A stretch of DNA of 33,914 bases. Origin: a virus. The position numbers were made by a program, and so were the translations under genes. Location: positions 1 to 33,914 of the IMG/VR virus record IMGVR_UViG_3300032291_002038. One strand, 5' to 3'. The notes beneath the pieces are model-generated. The model searched no databases, was not told the origin of the DNA, and saw only the letters and a program-made list of their open reading frames with translations. This document shows positions 21,027 through 28,483 of this stretch, in pieces; positions within the stretch are counted from its first letter, which is position 1; each line of letters opens with the position of its first letter.

Positions 21027-21822
21027 CCCTCTTTACGGCCAACTCTCCCCGCTGCGCGTGCCGACCTCGATGCGCTTCATCTCTACTGATGCCGATGTCG
21101 TCGCCTATGTCCTAGCCGTCGAGTCCAAAGACGGGCAGCAGTTGGAAGCGGGTGTTATTTCCGCCTACGACGCATTTATCACCGGCTGCAAATCTGACGG
21201 CATTTGGAGCGCCATAAAAGCCTGCTGCATTCTCGCTGGGGCAAGAACGCTATCTGGCGCGCTTGTTCCACTGGCTGGAACAGCTCCGACGAATAACAAT
21301 TTTGTCAGCGGGGATTATAATCGAAAAACCGGGCTGCTTGGAAACGGTTCGACTAAGTATCTTAATTCCAATCGAAATAACATCGCCGACCCTCAAAATT
21401 CAAAGCACTTGGCCGGATATATTTTTGCAAATTCAACCATTACTGCAAATTTACTTTCTTCAAACACTGGAACCGGAAGTTCTGTTTTATTGGAAATCCC
21501 ATCCAGCACTCAAACCCGTTGCATAATAAATGGTTTAAACACATCAGGAATAAATCGCTCGATTGCAACTGGATTTGTAGGGGCTAGCAGACCAAATGGC
21601 ACGCAAATGATAACGCGGCAAAGCGGCTCCTCTATAACACACGCCTACTCCTCCGCCACTCCATTAAATTCCACAATCGCTGTTTTTAGTAGAGGGGCTT
21701 CTTTGGCTGCCGTCTCCAATGGAAGATACTCGTTTTACTCCATCGGCGAAAACCTCGACCTCGCCGCCCTCGACACCCGCATCAGCGCACTAATGACCGC
21801 CCTCGCCGCTGCAATACCATGA
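21019..21822 (+). CDS. Putative adhesin/receptor-binding fibre protein
   Basis: 267 aa. A helical start (DADVVAYVLAVESKDGQQL) is followed by a central region rich in Asn/Thr/Ser/Ile, distinctly more AT-rich than flanking genes (about 21290-21700). Its beta-strand pattern looks like a lectin or LamG-type jelly roll (GLLGNGSTKYLNSN, HLAGYIFANSTIT, GRYSFYSIGENLDLAAL). The end YSFYSIGENLDLAALDTRI is typical of phage surface proteins that close with a short helix. Base composition suggests the middle was exchanged. Host-binding role is inferred. Confidence 0.55.
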   Translation: MLSPLYGQLSPLRVPTSMRFISTDADVVAYVLAVESKDGQQLEAGVISAYDAFITGCKSDGIWSAIKACCILAGARTLSGALVPLAGTAPTNNNFVSGDYNRKTGLLGNGSTKYLNSNRNNIADPQNSKHLAGYIFANSTITANLLSSNTGTGSSVLLEIPSSTQTRCIINGLNTSGINRSIATGFVGASRPNGTQMITRQSGSSITHAYSSATPLNSTIAVFSRGASLAAVSNGRYSFYSIGENLDLAALDTRISALMTALAAAIP

Positions 21823-22136
21823 CACTCGCCGACATCATCACCCAGCCTATTAGCTACGCCGCCGCGAAAGACCTCGCGCTCGTCTTCTCGCCCGAACTCG
21901 CCGAGCAACTCGCCGCCGTCCAATCCGAGTATGGCAACCCCCGCCATGTTGCCTCGCCAGTCGATCTCGTCGATGGCCGCAAAATGCTCTGCGCGGATTT
22001 GCTCACCGAAGTCGGCCCCGGCGGCCTCTACTCAAGCGGATTCGCGCATCTCCCTGCCGAGCTATTCCCCAGCGTCGAAGTCCTCCCCATGTCCCAAGTC
22101 CTCCCGCTCCTGCCCCAACCCGAAGAAGAAATCTAA
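21819..22136 (+). CDS. Hypothetical protein of the fibre cassette
   Basis: 105 aa, coupled to the adhesin-like gene (ATGA). SYAAAKDLALVFSPELAEQL then GNPRHVASPVDLVDGRKML, and a Leu/Pro-rich acidic end (LPLLPQPEEEI). No family recognised; a small chaperone or assembly protein for the fibre encoded before it is one possibility. Confidence 0.5.
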   Translation: MTLADIITQPISYAAAKDLALVFSPELAEQLAAVQSEYGNPRHVASPVDLVDGRKMLCADLLTEVGPGGLYSSGFAHLPAELFPSVEVLPMSQVLPLLPQPEEEI

Positions 22137-22152
22137 AAAACCACCACCACCC

Positions 22153-22605
22153 ATGCTCGAACAAGTCTCCACCTCCGTAAAATTCCTTGCTTTCTTTACA
22201 GCGTCGAAACAAGGCAAGACCGGTTTAACCGTAACCGTTGACATCTACGACCCATCCGGTTCGCAGATCGTCACCGGCGGCAACGCCACCGCCCTTGGCG
22301 GCGGGCTGTATAGCTACACGCTCTCGACCAACAACAGCGCCGAAGGAGAGTATGCCGCGATTTTTAAGACCACCGACTCCACCGTGGACGCGCAGCACAT
22401 CCCCAGCCTCTGGGTCCTCGGACGCGCGGGAGTGGAAAACCTCGACGCAGCGACCGGAGACATCCCAACCGAGTCGGAAATCGCCGCCGCCGTCTGGAGC
22501 AAGCCGACGACGGAATTAACCGTGACCGGCTCCATCGGCGAACGGGCAAAAAACCAGAGCACGGTCAGCACGACCGGCGCTCAACTCGCAGCCGCCCTCT
22601 CGTAA
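22153..22605 (+). CDS. Ig-like beta-rich virion protein
   Basis: 150 aa from ATG 22153. Residues 1-90 form a beta sandwich (LTVTVDIYDPSGSQIVTGG, GLYSYTLSTNNSAEGEYAAI) like the small BppU/Ig-type modules of phage appendages. The C-terminal half (SEIAAAVWSKPTTELTVTGS, IGERAKNQSTVS) is a motif seen at the end of such proteins. Last gene of the cassette, closed by a strong terminator. Confidence 0.55.
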   Translation: MLEQVSTSVKFLAFFTASKQGKTGLTVTVDIYDPSGSQIVTGGNATALGGGLYSYTLSTNNSAEGEYAAIFKTTDSTVDAQHIPSLWVLGRAGVENLDAATGDIPTESEIAAAVWSKPTTELTVTGSIGERAKNQSTVSTTGAQLAAALS

Positions 22606-22621
22606 GTTTGGTTTGTTGTTT

Positions 22622-22655
22622 CCCGGCGTGGGCCAAAACCCACGCCGGGTTTTTT
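22622..22655 (+). terminator. Very strong Rho-independent terminator
   Basis: CCCGGCGTGGG (22622-22632) pairs perfectly with CCCACGCCGGG (22639-22649) around a CCAAAA loop, followed by six T. It closes the fibre cassette. Confidence 0.92.
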
Positions 22656-22664
22656 GCGTCTGCC

Positions 22665-22753
22665 ACTCTCCGTGGCCTCCGCGCTCTCCGTGGTGAAAAC
22701 CGCACGGAACTCCCCGCAGAAGACAGCCCGCCGCCCGCTGGCAAAATTCGCGC
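22665..22753 (-). repeat. Full-length dispersed repeat element, copy after terminator 2
   Basis: On + it reads CTCTCCGTGGCCTCCGCGCT, then CTCCGTGGT, the core GGAACTCCCCGCAGAAGACA (22706-22725) and GGCAAAATTCGCGC. The order matches the element at 19643-19732. It starts 9 bp after the terminator T-run and ends 4 bp before the capsid ATG. Confidence 0.8.
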
Positions 22754-22757
22754 ACAC

Positions 22758-24626
22758 ATGAAGCCCGCCGCGAAAGAATTTTTTAGCACGCCCATGCGCC
22801 GAGTCATGACCATCGGCGCAATCGCTGCGGAGTCGCGCACCATCGAGCTGGCTTTTTCCAGCAACGCCGAAATCGAGCGTTGGCCCGGCATGATCGAAGT
22901 CCTCGATCACTCGGCGGATGCCTGCGACCTCTCGCGGCTCAACGACCGCGCAAATCTTTTGTTCAACCATGACGCATCCGAAGTGCTCGGAGTCGTCGAG
23001 ACCGCCCGCATTGACGCTGACGGGATGGGCCGTGCGCTGGTGCGCTTCGGCAAATCCGAACGCGCCGAGGAAGCATGGCGTGATGTTGAGGACGGAATCC
23101 TCACGAAAGTCTCGGTCGGCTACGCAATTCGTGAAGTCAAATTGACCGAAGAACGCGAGGGCGTGGATGTCTACACCGTGACCCGGTGGCAACCCCATGA
23201 AATCTCCCTCGTCACAATCCCAGCCGACCCCTCATGCGCAGTGGGTCGCAGCCTCAATAACCCGCCAGAGGCGATCAGCCTCGGCACAATCACCCAATCC
23301 AATATGCAAGACACACCTACACCCGCGCCACAAGCGCCCGCACCGGCGGCCCCGGAGATCAACATCGTCGCCGAGCGCAATGCCGCCATCAAAGGCGAGC
23401 AAGACCGCACCCGCTCCATCCTCGAAGCAGGCGACCAATACGGGATGCCCGCCCTCGCCGCACAAATCGTGCGTGACGGTGGCAACCTGGTGGACTTCCA
23501 AGCCGCAGCCCTTGCCGAGAAAGACAAGCGCAGCGCCCAAGTCCGCGAAGGCGTCGCCCCCATCGGCCTCAACGAACGCGAAGCAGGCAGCTTCTCTTTC
23601 TTGAAGCTGATCCGCGCACTCGCCGCCGAGCCTACCGACAAGAAAGCCCGTCAAGATGCGGCTTTCGAGTTGGAAGCCTGCGAAACCGCTGCCGGAAAAG
23701 TCGCACACCGCAATGTCAAAGGCACCATGATTCCCGTGGATGTCCTCACCTCTGGCTTCGGACAGCGCGGCTCGAACACCGTGTCGGCAAAATCCGGCGC
23801 TGGCTACACTGGCACGGGCGGAAACACAGTGCAGACAAGCCTCCTCGCCTCCTCATTCATCGATGTGCTCCGCAACAAAGCCACCATCATGAACCTGGGC
23901 ACCGAGTTGGCTGGCCTCGTCGGGAATGTGGACATCCCAAAACAGACGACCTTCGGCAACGGCTACTGGCTCGGCGAAGATGAAGACGCGCCAAAATCCG
24001 ACATCGATTTCGGCCTCGTCACGCTGCGTCCTCGCACGGTTGCAAACTACGGTGAAATCACTCGCCGCATGCTCCAGCAATCATCGCTGTCGATCGAGGC
24101 ACTGCTTCGCAATGACCTTGCGCAAGCCCTCGCCCTCACCATCGACTCCGCAGCCTTCTACGGAACCGGCCTCACAAACCAGCCAGTCGGCATCAAGTCC
24201 GCCGCAGGTGTGCTCTCCAAGAGCTTCACAGCGGTCCAGCCTACATTCATTGAACTGGTTGACATGGAAACCATGGTAGCCACTCAAAACGCCGATGTGG
24301 ACAGCATGGCATTCGTTGCCAACCCATCGACTCGCGGCATGGCTAAAACCACGCTCAAATTCCCAACCGGCAACACAAGCGCCGGAACAATCTGGGAAGG
24401 TGGATCGATGAACGGATACCGCACCGAGATCACAAACCAAGTTGCCTCTGGCGATGTGTTTTTCGCAAATTTCTCCGATTTCCTCATCGGGATTTTTGGC
24501 GGCCTCGAAATCACGGTCGACCCATACTCGAACAGCACCAAAGGCCGTCTGCGCATCGTCGCAATGCAGGATGTGGACTTCGCTGTCCGCCGCGCCCAGT
24601 CCTTCGTTTTCGGCAAAAAGCCCTAA
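22758..24626 (+). CDS. Fused prohead protease and major capsid protein
   Basis: 622 aa. Residues 1-175 are an HK97/U35-type prohead protease: His71 in LLFNHDAS, Ser119 in KVSVGY, and the WQPHEISLVTIPADP strand near 145-158. A Pro/Ala linker (about 186-200) and a charged helical delta/scaffold-like segment (about 205-275) follow. The rest is an HK97-fold major capsid protein (PVDVLTSGFGQRGSNTVSA, YGEITRRMLQQSSLSIEALL, DSAAFYGTGLTNQPVGI, SKGRLRIVAMQDVDFAVR-like end). ATG 22758 is chosen, because upstream codons only translate the terminator and repeat. It builds, then trims, the capsid shell. Fusion of both functions is the notable feature. Confidence 0.9.
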   Translation: MKPAAKEFFSTPMRRVMTIGAIAAESRTIELAFSSNAEIERWPGMIEVLDHSADACDLSRLNDRANLLFNHDASEVLGVVETARIDADGMGRALVRFGKSERAEEAWRDVEDGILTKVSVGYAIREVKLTEEREGVDVYTVTRWQPHEISLVTIPADPSCAVGRSLNNPPEAISLGTITQSNMQDTPTPAPQAPAPAAPEINIVAERNAAIKGEQDRTRSILEAGDQYGMPALAAQIVRDGGNLVDFQAAALAEKDKRSAQVREGVAPIGLNEREAGSFSFLKLIRALAAEPTDKKARQDAAFELEACETAAGKVAHRNVKGTMIPVDVLTSGFGQRGSNTVSAKSGAGYTGTGGNTVQTSLLASSFIDVLRNKATIMNLGTELAGLVGNVDIPKQTTFGNGYWLGEDEDAPKSDIDFGLVTLRPRTVANYGEITRRMLQQSSLSIEALLRNDLAQALALTIDSAAFYGTGLTNQPVGIKSAAGVLSKSFTAVQPTFIELVDMETMVATQNADVDSMAFVANPSTRGMAKTTLKFPTGNTSAGTIWEGGSMNGYRTEITNQVASGDVFFANFSDFLIGIFGGLEITVDPYSNSTKGRLRIVAMQDVDFAVRRAQSFVFGKKP

Positions 24627-24647
24627 GCGATAGCTGACAACTCAACC

Positions 24648-24681
24648 GCCTCCTCCGTGTGCATTCGCGGAGGAGGCTTTT
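24648..24681 (+). terminator. Rho-independent terminator after capsid gene
   Basis: GCCTCCTCCG (24648-24657) pairs perfectly with CGGAGGAGGC (24668-24677), followed by TTTT. The T-run is short, so partial read-through into the lysis genes is likely. Confidence 0.75.
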
Positions 24682-24698
24682 GTTAGGAACCGCAGATT

Positions 24699-24866
24699 AT
24701 GGAACCTCAAAAAATCACCCTTCTTCAAAGCCTGATGATTGCCGGCGAATCCTGCCCGGTCGGCAGTGATGTCGAAGTCTCGCCATCCTTTGCCCGCGAA
24801 CTCATCGCCCTTGGCCTCGCCAAGCCATTCGTTGAAACCATCGCCGAGCCTAAGAAGAAAAAATGA
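24699..24866 (+). CDS. Small head-associated protein, DUF7210-like pattern
   Basis: 55 aa. The pattern ITLLQSLMIAGESCPVGSD, VEVSPSFARELIALGLAKP is that of a short beta-helix domain found after capsid genes in many phages, which keeps the 'G-x-x-V-x-V...A-x-x-L-I-x-x-G-x-A' spacing. The C terminus is Lys-rich. It overlaps the next gene by 4 bp. Possibly a capsid-associated or connector protein; role not proven. Confidence 0.55.
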   Translation: MEPQKITLLQSLMIAGESCPVGSDVEVSPSFARELIALGLAKPFVETIAEPKKKK

Positions 24867-25129
24867 GCCTCGACGAAAAGGACGGACGCCCTGCGATCAA
24901 AATGAGCATGGCCGAAATCATCGCCGCAGTCGCCCTCATCGCCACGGTCTTCTCATCGCTCAACGGATGGATCGTCCTCCCGGAGCAAATGCGCCAGGTC
25001 AGAAATGAAAATGAAAAACAAGACATCCGCCTCCAAGCCATCGAACGCCTCGCCAGCGAGCGCAGCGAAACCCTCGCCCGTATTGATGAGCGCACCAAGC
25101 GCATCGAAGAAAGCCTCAAAGCCAAGTGA
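24863..25129 (+). CDS. Membrane-anchored coiled-coil protein, i-spanin-like
   Basis: 88 aa. A short charged N terminus, one membrane span (AEIIAAVALIATVFSSLNGW, about 17-36), then a long charged coiled coil (RNENEKQDIRLQAIERLA, RIDERTKRIEESLK). This is the layout of inner-membrane spanin subunits (Rz). The lipoprotein gene directly downstream, overlapping by 4 bp, fits the Rz1 partner. Together they would fuse inner and outer membranes at lysis, implying a Gram-negative-type envelope. A holin-associated role is the alternative. Confidence 0.6.
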   Translation: MSLDEKDGRPAIKMSMAEIIAAVALIATVFSSLNGWIVLPEQMRQVRNENEKQDIRLQAIERLASERSETLARIDERTKRIEESLKAK

Positions 25130-25305
25130 AACGCCTGCTGGCACTCCTGCCGCTCCTGCTCCTACCCGCCTGCGTAAGCATCCCGCTGCCGCCAAGCGGC
25201 GACAAAATGGGAAGCCTCGGGCGAGTGGAGGTCGGCATCCGCTATTTCCCGCCAGTCACGCTGGACTGGTTCAACCCGCAAATCCCCAGCCTCAAAGACA
25301 AATGA
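25126..25305 (+). CDS. Small lipoprotein, o-spanin (Rz1)-like
   Basis: 59 aa from GTG 25126. MKRLLALLPLLLLPAC is a type II signal peptide with lipobox LPAC. The mature part is short and Pro-rich (VSIPLPPSGDKM, YFPPVTLDWFNPQIP), as in outer-membrane spanins. It overlaps both neighbours by 4 bp in a run of lysis genes. Prediction: anchored in the outer membrane's inner leaflet and paired with the preceding coiled-coil protein. Confidence 0.7.
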   Translation: MKRLLALLPLLLLPACVSIPLPPSGDKMGSLGRVEVGIRYFPPVTLDWFNPQIPSLKDK

Positions 25306-25478
25306 AAATCCTCGATTACATCCTCGCTCGTGCGTCGGAAAGCTCCACATACAGGGGAGCAATTTTTTGCCTTGCTGCGGCAGGCATGACGGTAGACCCC
25401 GAAAAAGCCAACGCCATTGCAGCCTGTGCAATGGCCCTCGCGGGAGCCATCAACATCTTTCGCAAAGAGAAGAAATGA
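25302..25478 (+). CDS. Small holin-like protein
   Basis: 58 aa. Two hydrophobic stretches (YRGAIFCLAAAGMTV and ANAIAACAMALAGAINIF) separated by a short turn (DPEKA) and a basic end FRKEKK give a class II-holin layout. It sits between the spanin-like pair and the endolysin. Its ATG overlaps the lipoprotein stop. It would form the membrane lesion that lets the endolysin reach peptidoglycan. Confidence 0.7.
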   Translation: MKILDYILARASESSTYRGAIFCLAAAGMTVDPEKANAIAACAMALAGAINIFRKEKK

Positions 25479-25496
25479 TCCTGCCCCGCTACTAAA

Positions 25497-26006
25497 ATGA
25501 TCCACCGACTCCTTGCCATCGCCCAAGCCGAGATCGGCATCCGCGAAGAGGGCGGAAACAATCGCGGCCAGCGGATACGCGACTACCAACGCGCCACCGA
25601 CCTACCACCCGGCCCGTGGCCATGGTGCGCTGCTTTTGTCTCGTTTTGCGTTCAGCAATGGCTCATCGAAAACGATGTCCCCGAGTGGTTGCGCCTAACC
25701 CGCTCGCCCGCCCAATGGCAACCTCGCACCGCGCTGGCGTATGGATTCCGCCAATGGGCAAAAGATCGCCCCCGAACGACGAGCATCTACACCGACCAAG
25801 ACGCCGCCCAGCCGGGTGACATCGTGACCTTTGATTTTTCTCATGTCGGCATCGTCCTCGAAGACGATGGAAAGAACCTCGTGACGGTCGAAGGAAACAC
25901 CAACTTTTCTGGCACACGCGACTCAGAGGCAGGCGATGGAGTCTGGCGCAAAATCCGGCCAAAATCCCTCGCTCGAAACTTCATCCGCATACACCCCGCA
26001 CGATGA
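25497..26006 (+). CDS. CHAP-type endolysin
   Basis: 169 aa. Catalytic Cys44 in PGPWPWCAAFVSFC, His116 in TFDFSHVGIV and Glu132/Asn134 in VEGNTN form the CHAP Cys-His-polar triad; GDIVTFDF precedes the His as usual. No signal peptide and no separate wall-binding domain, so export should depend on the holin. It probably acts as amidase or endopeptidase on peptidoglycan. It overlaps the next gene by 4 bp. Confidence 0.85.
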   Translation: MIHRLLAIAQAEIGIREEGGNNRGQRIRDYQRATDLPPGPWPWCAAFVSFCVQQWLIENDVPEWLRLTRSPAQWQPRTALAYGFRQWAKDRPRTTSIYTDQDAAQPGDIVTFDFSHVGIVLEDDGKNLVTVEGNTNFSGTRDSEAGDGVWRKIRPKSLARNFIRIHPAR

Positions 26007-26296
26007 CCTACGGCAACCTTGATGTCTTTTTCTCCGGCCTCGATCACACCGAGATTCTGTTCGCCCTGCCCACAGGCACCAAGATCGTGCGCGGCTATTT
26101 CGACAACGCCTTTTTCGACTCCTCCGTGGGCGAGGTAGTCCTCGACAGCACGCAGCCCCGTTTCCAATGCAAGGAGTCGGATGTCGCAGGCATCCCCCGC
26201 GAAACCGCCTGCAAGGTCGAAGGCAAAAATTACACGGTGATGGAAATCCAACCAGACGGAACCGGCCTCGCCACCGTCACCCTCGCGCATGAGTGA
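26003..26296 (+). CDS. Head-tail joining protein (lambda FII-like)
   Basis: 97 aa. Beta-rich: TKIVRGYFDNAFFDSSVGEV, RFQCKESDVAGIPRETACKV, YTVMEIQPDGTGLATVTL. The pattern, with substrate-like 'V-x-G-K-x-Y-x-V...PDGTG' ending, fits the FII/Phage_attach family that completes the head and accepts the tail. Its place before the Z-like gene matches lambda order. It overlaps the next gene by 8 bp. Confidence 0.75.
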   Translation: MTYGNLDVFFSGLDHTEILFALPTGTKIVRGYFDNAFFDSSVGEVVLDSTQPRFQCKESDVAGIPRETACKVEGKNYTVMEIQPDGTGLATVTLAHE

Positions 26297-26801
26297 CATG
26301 ATTTTCATCGAGGCCAAAGGTCTCGACCGCATCGGGCGCGACCTTGCAGCCACGCAAAAACAGATCGAGCCAGCCATGCGCAGCGCCGTTTCTCGCGTCA
26401 CAAAATGGGCAGGCAACGAAGCCGCCCGCCGCATCAGCAAGGCGACCAAAGTAACCGGCAAAGTTCTGAAAGGCCGCATGCGCGTCGAAGTCATGGGCAA
26501 GGATGGGGTGCTCGGTCGCGTATGGGCTGGACTCCAAAACGTTCCGCTGAAGGCCATGAAGCCTCGCCAAACAAAAAGCGGAGTCACCGCAGGACCCGCC
26601 AAGCGTCCGGGCGCATTCATCTCCAAGAAACTCGGTGGGCATGTCTTCAAACGCACAGGCAAGAAGCGCCTGCCCATCGAAAAGGAAACCTTCCCCATCC
26701 TTGACCCCGGCATGGATGCCATGGGCAGTCTGGAAAACGAAATCGGCGAACGCCTGCAACGCGAATTTGAGAATCAACTAAAATGGCAACTCAGCAAATA
26801 G
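26289..26801 (+). CDS. Minor tail protein Z-like / tail completion
   Basis: 170 aa. GLDRIGRDLAATQKQIEPAM, RAVSRVTKWAGNEAARRIS-type helix, TGKVLKGRMRVEV, GRVWAGLQNVPLKAM, a basic AKRPGAFISKKLGGHVFKR, then a C-terminal helix. This is the pattern of lambda gpZ/HK97 gp10-type tail completion proteins. In lambda, gpZ is needed for a tail to join a head. It overlaps the following gene by 19 bp. Confidence 0.8.
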   Translation: MSDMIFIEAKGLDRIGRDLAATQKQIEPAMRSAVSRVTKWAGNEAARRISKATKVTGKVLKGRMRVEVMGKDGVLGRVWAGLQNVPLKAMKPRQTKSGVTAGPAKRPGAFISKKLGGHVFKRTGKKRLPIEKETFPILDPGMDAMGSLENEIGERLQREFENQLKWQLSK

Positions 26802-27325
26802 ACCTCGCCGTCCTCCACACGAAGATTGCCGAGAAGATCAACGCCAAATTCGGCAGCACGGTCAAAACCATCGCCGCATACTCGCGCTACATGGACAAGA
26901 TCGAGGTGCCAGCGATCACTTTCGAGTTGGACACCATCGAGCCAAACGCCACAGCAGACATCGGCACGCAGCAACTCCAGGTTGATATTCGCTTTTCCGC
27001 CTCGCTGATTTACAGCTACAAGCAGGGCAACAAATTTGCCGTGCGTCTCATGGCCGCAAACTTTGCCGCATTCCTCCAAGGCCAGCGTTTCGGAATGCCA
27101 GTGACCCCCGCCCGATTCATCGCCGCAACCCCGCAGGAATTTGACGCTGAAAATCCCGAATATGAAACATGGAGGGTCGAATGGGAACACACCTGCCTCC
27201 TCGGAGAAACCGCATGGCCGGAAGGTGGAGCGTTACCCACAGACATCCGCGCTTCATGGTCGCCAGAGATCGGCATCCCTCACGAGTCGGACTATGTCCC
27301 GATTCAAGACATCCTCGCCACATGA
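26783..27325 (+). CDS. Tail terminator-like protein (gpU-like)
   Basis: 180 aa. N-terminal helix (DLAVLHTKIAEKINAKFG), beta strands (VPAITFELDTIEP, QQLQVDIRFSASLIYS) and a helix FAVRLMAANFAAFLQG are typical of tail-terminator folds, which cap the tail tube and fix length. It lies after the Z-like gene, as in lambda. It ends with ATGA overlap into the baseplate spike gene. Assignment rests on order and general pattern. Confidence 0.65.
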   Translation: MATQQIDLAVLHTKIAEKINAKFGSTVKTIAAYSRYMDKIEVPAITFELDTIEPNATADIGTQQLQVDIRFSASLIYSYKQGNKFAVRLMAANFAAFLQGQRFGMPVTPARFIAATPQEFDAENPEYETWRVEWEHTCLLGETAWPEGGALPTDIRASWSPEIGIPHESDYVPIQDILAT

Positions 27326-28095
27326 GCAACGCCCGCCTCGGAGAGCTTGAGCGCCGTGTGTCTAACACCATCCGACCCGGCACGGTCTTAGAAGCGGACT
27401 ACTCAAAGGCTCGCATCCGTGTCACAATGGGAGACAACACCAGCGCATGGCTCCCGTGGCTCACCAGCCGCGCCGGTGAAGACCGCACATGGCACGCCCC
27501 AGAGGTGGGAGAGCAAGTCATCGTCATTGCCCCCGGCGGCGAACTCTCCGCTGGCTATGTCATGCCCGGAGGAATCTACAAGAACGACTACCCCGCCAAC
27601 GCTGACAAAGCCGAAATCAGCCGGACCACCTACAAAGACGGCGCAATCCTCGAATACGACCGAGAAGCCCACGCCCACCTCCTGCAACTCCCCGAAGGAT
27701 CTGCAACGGTCAAAGTCGGAGACGACGCACAGACCGAGATCACGCCCGAAAAGATTACCGCAAAAGTCGGAGACGATGCCAAAACGGAAATCACCGCCTC
27801 AAAAATCCTCGCCCAAATCGGCACCGATGCCAAAAGCGAAATCACCGCCAGCAAAATCACGCACACCCTCGGCAGCAACAGCAAAATCGAAGTCACCAGC
27901 GGGAGCGTGAAAATCACGGTCGGAGGAACCACCCTCGAAATCGCCAGCGGCGGCATCACGATCACCGGCAACGTCACGCAAACCGGAAACTACGACCAGA
28001 CAGGCTTGATGAAATCCAACGGTATCACGCTCTCCACCCACACGCACGGCGGCGTCATGTCAGGACCAGCAATCACCGCCGTCCCGAACCCTTAG
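27322..28095 (+). CDS. V: Baseplate spike/assembly protein V
   Basis: 257 aa. An N-terminal OB-fold (GTVLEADYSKARIRVTMGDN, WLPWLTSRAGEDRTWHAP, VGEQVIVIAPGGELSAGYV) as in P2 gpV. Then a beta-helix of repeats of the form VGDDAQTEITPEKITAKVGD. The C-terminal apex is THTHGG, whose His-x-His can bind the iron at the spike tip. Trimers pierce the outer membrane when the sheath contracts. It overlaps the gpU-like gene by 4 bp. High confidence. Confidence 0.92.
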   Translation: MSNARLGELERRVSNTIRPGTVLEADYSKARIRVTMGDNTSAWLPWLTSRAGEDRTWHAPEVGEQVIVIAPGGELSAGYVMPGGIYKNDYPANADKAEISRTTYKDGAILEYDREAHAHLLQLPEGSATVKVGDDAQTEITPEKITAKVGDDAKTEITASKILAQIGTDAKSEITASKITHTLGSNSKIEVTSGSVKITVGGTTLEIASGGITITGNVTQTGNYDQTGLMKSNGITLSTHTHGGVMSGPAITAVPNP

Positions 28096-28097
28096 AA

Positions 28098-28146
28098 GGA
28101 AGTCCCCGCAGAAGACACCCCTCAACGCCGCCATAAAATCTCGCCC
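28098..28146 (-). repeat. Short dispersed repeat between V and W
   Basis: Core GGAAGTCCCCGCAGAAGAC (28098-28116, one mismatch to the others) and a trailing CGCCGCCATAAAATCTCGCC that parallels the GGCAAAAT block of longer copies. The ACCACGGAG half is absent. It fills the whole V-W gap, which in P2 is short. Confidence 0.65.
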
Positions 28147-28147
28147 C

Positions 28148-28483
28148 ATGCGAGGCATGAGCAGCGAGACCGGGAAGGCGCTTTCCGGGCTGGACCATTT
28201 GAAGCAGTCGATACGGGACATTCTCACGACCCCGCTCGGCTCTCGCGTCATGCTACGAGACTACGGCTCGCGCCTGTTCGACCTCGTGGACGCCCCGATG
28301 AATCGCGGAACCATCGTGGAAATCTATGTCGCCACTATTGAGGCGATCCGCAAATGGGAGCCTCGCGTTGAGATCACCCGCGTCATCGCCCAGGCTATCG
28401 AACCGGGCAAGATCACCATCGCCCTTGAAGGCGTCTATTTACCCACTGGAACTGCGCTCACGCTGGACGGGATGGTTGTATGA
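28148..28483 (+). CDS. W: Baseplate wedge protein W (gp25-like)
   Basis: 111 aa. LKQSIRDILTTPLGSRVMLR, then DYGSRLFDLVDAPMN and a C-terminal strand RVIAQAIEPGKITIALEG are hallmarks of the GPW/gp25 baseplate wedge family, which links sheath to baseplate. ATG 28148 is used; 28157 is an alternative start. It overlaps J by 4 bp. High confidence. Confidence 0.92.
   Translation: MRGMSSETGKALSGLDHLKQSIRDILTTPLGSRVMLRDYGSRLFDLVDAPMNRGTIVEIYVATIEAIRKWEPRVEITRVIAQAIEPGKITIALEGVYLPTGTALTLDGMVV

Noticed and set aside
19643-22753. Insertion sequence or transposase
   Set aside because: Repeats are short and carry no transposase gene or terminal inverted repeats; they are better described as dispersed intergenic repeats.
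22608-22757. 50-residue upstream extension of the capsid fusion
   Set aside because: The extension translates the terminator hairpin and the dispersed repeat; ATG 22758 matches the beginning of the protease domain.
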